DNA from: Nitrospira sp.
GTDB lineage: Bacteria; Nitrospirota; Nitrospiria; SBBL01; JAADHI01
Length of the DNA stretch: 46,981 nucleotides
Reading direction: 5' to 3'
NCBI GenBank assembly: GCA_027020665.1
Contig: JALUVJ010000080.1
Coordinates: 1 to 46,981 of the forward strand
The notes under the pieces were generated by a model. That model saw only the letters and a program-made list of their open reading frames with translations, had not been told where the DNA came from and did not search any database. Positions 44,230 to 46,981 of this stretch are shown here, in pieces. A program made the position numbers and the translations under genes. Position 1 is the first letter of the stretch; each line of letters begins with the position of its first letter.

Positions 44230-45408
44230 TTACGAACCTTGCTGAGAACGGATATAGCTTTTGATGCCCTTAAAAAGGGATTCGGCGGCCTGTTGCCGGT
44301 ATTTCGGGCTGCGCAGGCGTTTCTCTTCTTTGCGGTTGCTGATGAAGGAAATTTCGGCCAAAATCGCAGGCATGTCGGTATGATTGAGCACATAAAAAGG
44401 CGCGCGTTTCACGCCGAGCGCGTTGGTGGGGTATTTGGCAATAAGATTTTTTTTGAGCGCATCATTGGTGAAGTGGGCCAGCTCCAAGGAAGCGTTGCGC
44501 GTAAATTCGCGTTCGAGGTCGTTTAAAATCATTTTTTCAAAATCGACGACGGATTTGTGCGTTTCGGCGTTTTCGCGCTTGGCAACAGCCAAGGCGCGTT
44601 TATCCGAAGCACGGCCGAGCAGATAAACTTCGATGCCTTTTAATTTTCGAGAAGCCGCGGAGTTGACATGCACGGAAATAAACAGATCGGCATTGTTTTC
44701 ATTGGCGATTTCGGTGCGCCGTTTCAAGCTGATAAAGACATCGCGGTTGCGGGTCATGATGACTTTCTTTTTGAGCCGGGTTTCGATCAGTTTTTTCAGA
44801 CGCCGCGATATATCCAGCACGAGATTTTTTTCCTTTAAGCCGCCTCGACTTCTCGCGCCCGGATCTTTTCCGCCGTGCCCCGGATCAATGACGATCGTAT
44901 CGATGGCGAAGGCCGCAGGCGGAGACTTCAGGGGCGGGGGAGGGAAGAGGTCAATGACGAGCCGGTCGGGATTTTCCAGTGTCATGTGTTTGTGCGCACC
45001 CAGCTGTTTGTAGCGCAAGGAAATATAGACGGTATTTCCTCCTCTTTGCGTGACTACGATATTTTTTAGCAAGTCTCCGCTTGCGGCGAAGTCGGGGCGC
45101 TGTTTTAGGGATTTCCCCAAAACCGATTTTTCGAGCTTGACCAATAGGGTTTGAGAGGAGGCATCACGGGTGACGGCGTAGGACGCGGTTTCGCTCAGGT
45201 CGATGACGACGCGCGTATTTTCCGCGCTGTTTGAATGCCGGATTTTTTGGATGACGGTTGCGGGACGTTTATGATTCGGTTTTACATTGCGCTGAGCCGG
45301 CGTTTCCGCCTGTGCAGAACGCAGCGGAGCGGATGAGAAATCCGGAAAAAGAGAGAGGGTGAACGCAATAAAAAATACGGAATAAAAATGTCGCGCGGGC
45401 AGCTTCAT
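44230..45408 (-). CDS. amiC: N-acetylmuramoyl-L-alanine amidase (AmiC type)
   Basis: A 392-residue periplasmic zinc amidase that splits daughter-cell peptidoglycan. Signal peptide, N-terminal AMIN domain (VVIDLSETASYAVTRDASSQ ... VVTQRGGNTVYISLRYKQLG) and C-terminal Amidase_3 domain with TIVIDPGHGGKDPGA, KEKNLVLDISRRLK and FISVHVNS, the zinc ligands His, Glu, His. It fits the Tol-Pal and RodZ theme of the region. Confidence 0.9.
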   Translation of the reverse strand: MKLPARHFYSVFFIAFTLSLFPDFSSAPLRSAQAETPAQRNVKPNHKRPATVIQKIRHSNSAENTRVVIDLSETASYAVTRDASSQTLLVKLEKSVLGKSLKQRPDFAASGDLLKNIVVTQRGGNTVYISLRYKQLGAHKHMTLENPDRLVIDLFPPPPLKSPPAAFAIDTIVIDPGHGGKDPGARSRGGLKEKNLVLDISRRLKKLIETRLKKKVIMTRNRDVFISLKRRTEIANENNADLFISVHVNSAASRKLKGIEVYLLGRASDKRALAVAKRENAETHKSVVDFEKMILNDLEREFTRNASLELAHFTNDALKKNLIAKYPTNALGVKRAPFYVLNHTDMPAILAEISFISNRKEEKRLRSPKYRQQAAESLFKGIKSYIRSQQGS

Positions 45409-45444
45409 CGGATATTCTAAACATAGACAGAACGGCTGAAGTTG

Positions 45445-45657
45445 TCAATCTCGGGCGTCTTGATATTCTTCAAGCCAGGCCATTTGAATGGCTTCCAGAA
45501 TGCCTTCGTTTGAGGCGGCGGGGTTGTCTTCAAAGTCGTCCAATTCCGTGATTTTTTGGTGCAGGTCTGTAAAGCGCAGCGTGAGCGGGTCGATGTCAGG
45601 ATATTTCTCAAACAGTTCAATGCCGATGTCTTCGGAATCTTGCCAAGTCAGTTTCAT
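45445..45657 (-). CDS. iscX: Fe-S cluster assembly protein IscX
   Basis: A 70-residue acidic protein: MKLTWQDSEDIGIELFEKYP, then LTLRFTDLHQKITELDDFED and AIQMAWLEEYQDA, a good match to IscX, which regulates IscS-mediated sulfur transfer. It follows fdx by 25 bases. Confidence 0.93.
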   Translation of the reverse strand: MKLTWQDSEDIGIELFEKYPDIDPLTLRFTDLHQKITELDDFEDNPAASNEGILEAIQMAWLEEYQDARD

Positions 45658-45682
45658 CGTTTGTTGTCTCTTACATTAAACA

Positions 45683-46012
45683 TCAGTGTTGCTCGGCTTT
45701 GCGAAAGGCCTGTGTGTTTTTGGGGATTTCAACGACGCAGTCGCCTTCGACAAGGGTCTGGCAGGCCAAACGGGAGGAGAGGGTTAAGTCCGGCGAGGTA
45801 TCGAGACGGTCTTCCTCTTCCTCTTCCATCTCGGAAAGATGTTCGAAACCTTCGCGAATGATGACGTGGCAGGTGGTGCAGGCACAGTTGCCGCCGCAGT
45901 TGTGTTCGATGTCAATGTCATGATCCAGGGCGATATCCAGAATGGTTTCTCCGGCTTCGACATCCAGTGTGACGGTTTCAGGTTTTTCAGTGATAAACGT
46001 AATTTTCGGCAT
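45683..46012 (-). CDS. fdx: Adrenodoxin-type [2Fe-2S] ferredoxin of the isc system
   Basis: A 109-residue ferredoxin with ligands in EHNCGGNCACTTCHV and LACQTL. It supplies electrons for Fe-S cluster assembly. GGA and no stronger site lies upstream of ATG, because a MITE-like repeat ends 18 bases before the start and separates it from hscA. Confidence 0.93.
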   Translation of the reverse strand: MPKITFITEKPETVTLDVEAGETILDIALDHDIDIEHNCGGNCACTTCHVIIREGFEHLSEMEEEEEDRLDTSPDLTLSSRLACQTLVEGDCVVEIPKNTQAFRKAEQH

Positions 46013-46030
46013 GGGATTTTCCAGAAATTA

Positions 46031-46101
46031 AGGACGCGCTGATTAAATCCGGGGGGCATTCTTCGAGGTAAAAATCATTCATGACTTAATCAGCGCGTCC
46101 T
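46031..46101. mobile_element. 71-bp MITE-like element between hscA and fdx
   Basis: Sixteen-base perfect terminal inverted repeats, AGGACGCGCTGATTAA at 46031-46046 and its complement at 46086-46101, enclose 39 bases without coding. TTA flanks both sides (a possible target duplication), and the right TTA is the hscA stop codon. The ends match those at 21275, 23471 and 29656. Confidence 0.65.
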
Positions 46102-46981
46102 TTAAATGTCAGACAATTTTTTATTTTGAAGGGCTTCTTTGACCGATTGCGACATGAGATCGGCGGCAAAACGTTGTGTGGCCTGATCCAATGCCGTCAG
46201 TCCTTCACGGATTTCACGATGTGTGCCGTCGGCGACAGCAGTTTTTAAGCGAATGGCAGCGGCTTCGATTTTATCGCGTTCGCTGCCGTCAAGTAAATGC
46301 CCCCCTTGTTTCAGCGCCTTTTCTGTGTGCCGGAGCACGGTTTGAGCTTCGTTGATGGACTCGATCTTCTGACGTTTTTCGAGGTCTTCTTTGGCATGTT
46401 CCCTCGAGGCGGTGATCATCTTTTCGGTGTCTTCGTCGCTTAAACCGTAGGTGGGCGTAACTTCCACGGAGGTTTTTTTGCCGCTGCGCAAATCCTTTGC
46501 CGTGACACTTAAAATCCCGTTGGCGTCAATTAAAAAAGTGACTTCGATGCGGGGCAGGCCCGCGGGCATGGGATCAATACCGGTGAGGTTAAATTTTGCG
46601 AGACTCCGGCAGTCTTCGACGAGTTCGCGTTCGCCTTGTACGATATGGATCTTGACCGATTGTTGCCCGTCGATCTGTGTGGTGTAGGTCTCTTTGGCAG
46701 AAGTCGGGATGGTTGCATTGCGCTGAATGAGACGGCTTACGATACCGCCCATGGTTTCAATGCCCAGTGACAGCGGAGTAACATCGAGCAAGAGCATGTC
46801 CGTAATGCCGCCCGAGAGGATCTTGCCTTGCACGGCGGCGCCCAAGGCCACAACTTCATCCGGGTTGAGTTCACTGTGCGGCACTTTTTGAAAAAGGTCG
46901 CCGACCGATTCTTTAATGAGCGGGACGCGGGTCGATCCGCCAACCAGAACGACTTCATCCACGTCCGCTGGAGAAAGTTTG
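46102..46981 (-). CDS. hscA: Hsp70 chaperone HscA, 3' part
   Basis: Fe-S assembly Hsp70 working with HscB and IscU. The reading frame runs off the right edge (46981), so the N-terminal ATPase half is missing. Present are DEVVLVGGSTRVPLIKESVG, LLDVTPLSLGIETMGGIVSR and RNATIPTSAKETYTTQIDGQ, with the substrate-binding domain and helical lid following. The GTG at 46960-46962 used in the track is internal. The neighbouring fdx and iscX identify it as HscA rather than DnaK. The C-terminus (NKKLSDI) ends at the repeat. Confidence 0.92.
   Translation of the reverse strand, partial: KLSPADVDEVVLVGGSTRVPLIKESVGDLFQKVPHSELNPDEVVALGAAVQGKILSGGITDMLLLDVTPLSLGIETMGGIVSRLIQRNATIPTSAKETYTTQIDGQQSVKIHIVQGERELVEDCRSLAKFNLTGIDPMPAGLPRIEVTFLIDANGILSVTAKDLRSGKKTSVEVTPTYGLSDEDTEKMITASREHAKEDLEKRQKIESINEAQTVLRHTEKALKQGGHLLDGSERDKIEAAAIRLKTAVADGTHREIREGLTALDQATQRFAADLMSQSVKEALQNKKLSDI

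Overview
The window reads as about 47 kb of chromosome from a Gram-negative (diderm) bacterium of moderate GC. It carries a full Tol-Pal system, many lipoproteins with lipoboxes, outer-membrane barrels and RodZ. Also present are sigma-54 activators, one bifunctional Rel/SpoT enzyme, an endonuclease-type MutL and an hscA-fdx-iscX tail. This mix fits an uncultivated Nitrospirota-like or deltaproteobacteria-like lineage, but I cannot place it further from sequence alone. No rRNA and no CRISPR array were seen.

Layout. (1) 1-5.2 kb: the 3' end of a HIT hydrolase gene, absent from the ORF track, converges on an amtB-PII nitrogen operon across a shared terminator. Next come an intact HicB/HicA-like pair, a deletion-fused remnant of a second hicAB pair, a tandem hairpin block, a BBP2-like porin, and a NifA-like sigma-54 activator without a sensor domain whose leader holds an intrinsic terminator. 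(2) 5.4-7.65 kb: rel/spoT, then a decayed small membrane ORF. (3) 7.98-21.26 kb: an NtrC-type response regulator and histidine kinase face an eight-gene glycan operon: glycosyltransferase, APH-like kinase, two GT4 glycosyltransferases, a second APH-like kinase, an MsbA-type ABC exporter, an AlgE-like outer-membrane channel and a Big_5 lipoprotein. Between them lie a perfect 54-bp palindrome and a textbook -24/-12 sigma-54 promoter. The first seven genes overlap in series. This is the best candidate for an undescribed system: a two-component, sigma-54-controlled glycan synthesis and export machine.

(4) 21.27-23.47 kb: two minus-strand genes (a DUF3108-like periplasmic protein and a Cas4/AddB-like Fe-S nuclease) lie between inverted ends of a repeat; a 71-bp MITE-like copy of the same repeat sits at the hscA stop codon at 46.03-46.10 kb. 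(5) 23.6-31.6 kb, minus strand: a hypothetical protein, tRNA-Thr, rodZ, TPR lipoprotein, PfkB kinase, lipoprotein, mtnP, miaA and mutL. (6) 31.7-39.2 kb, minus strand: tRNA-Val, tRNA-Asp, then tolQ-tolR-tolA-tolB-pal, a coiled-coil lipoprotein, a second pal and cpoB. The tRNA promoter overlaps, at its -10, a divergent promoter for a beta-propeller lipoprotein. (7) 40.4-43.5 kb: prlC and a zinc-ribbon gene lie between two transposase remnants. (8) 43.5-47 kb, minus strand: truA, amiC, iscX, fdx and the 3' part of hscA.

Functional themes are nitrogen sensing (AmtB, PII, NifA-like regulator), stringent response, regulated glycan export, envelope constriction (Tol-Pal, RodZ, AmiC), tRNA modification (MiaA, TruA), purine/methionine salvage (MtnP) and Fe-S assembly. 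The accessory layer is mostly small or decayed: a toxin-antitoxin remnant, MITE-like ends and transposase scraps.
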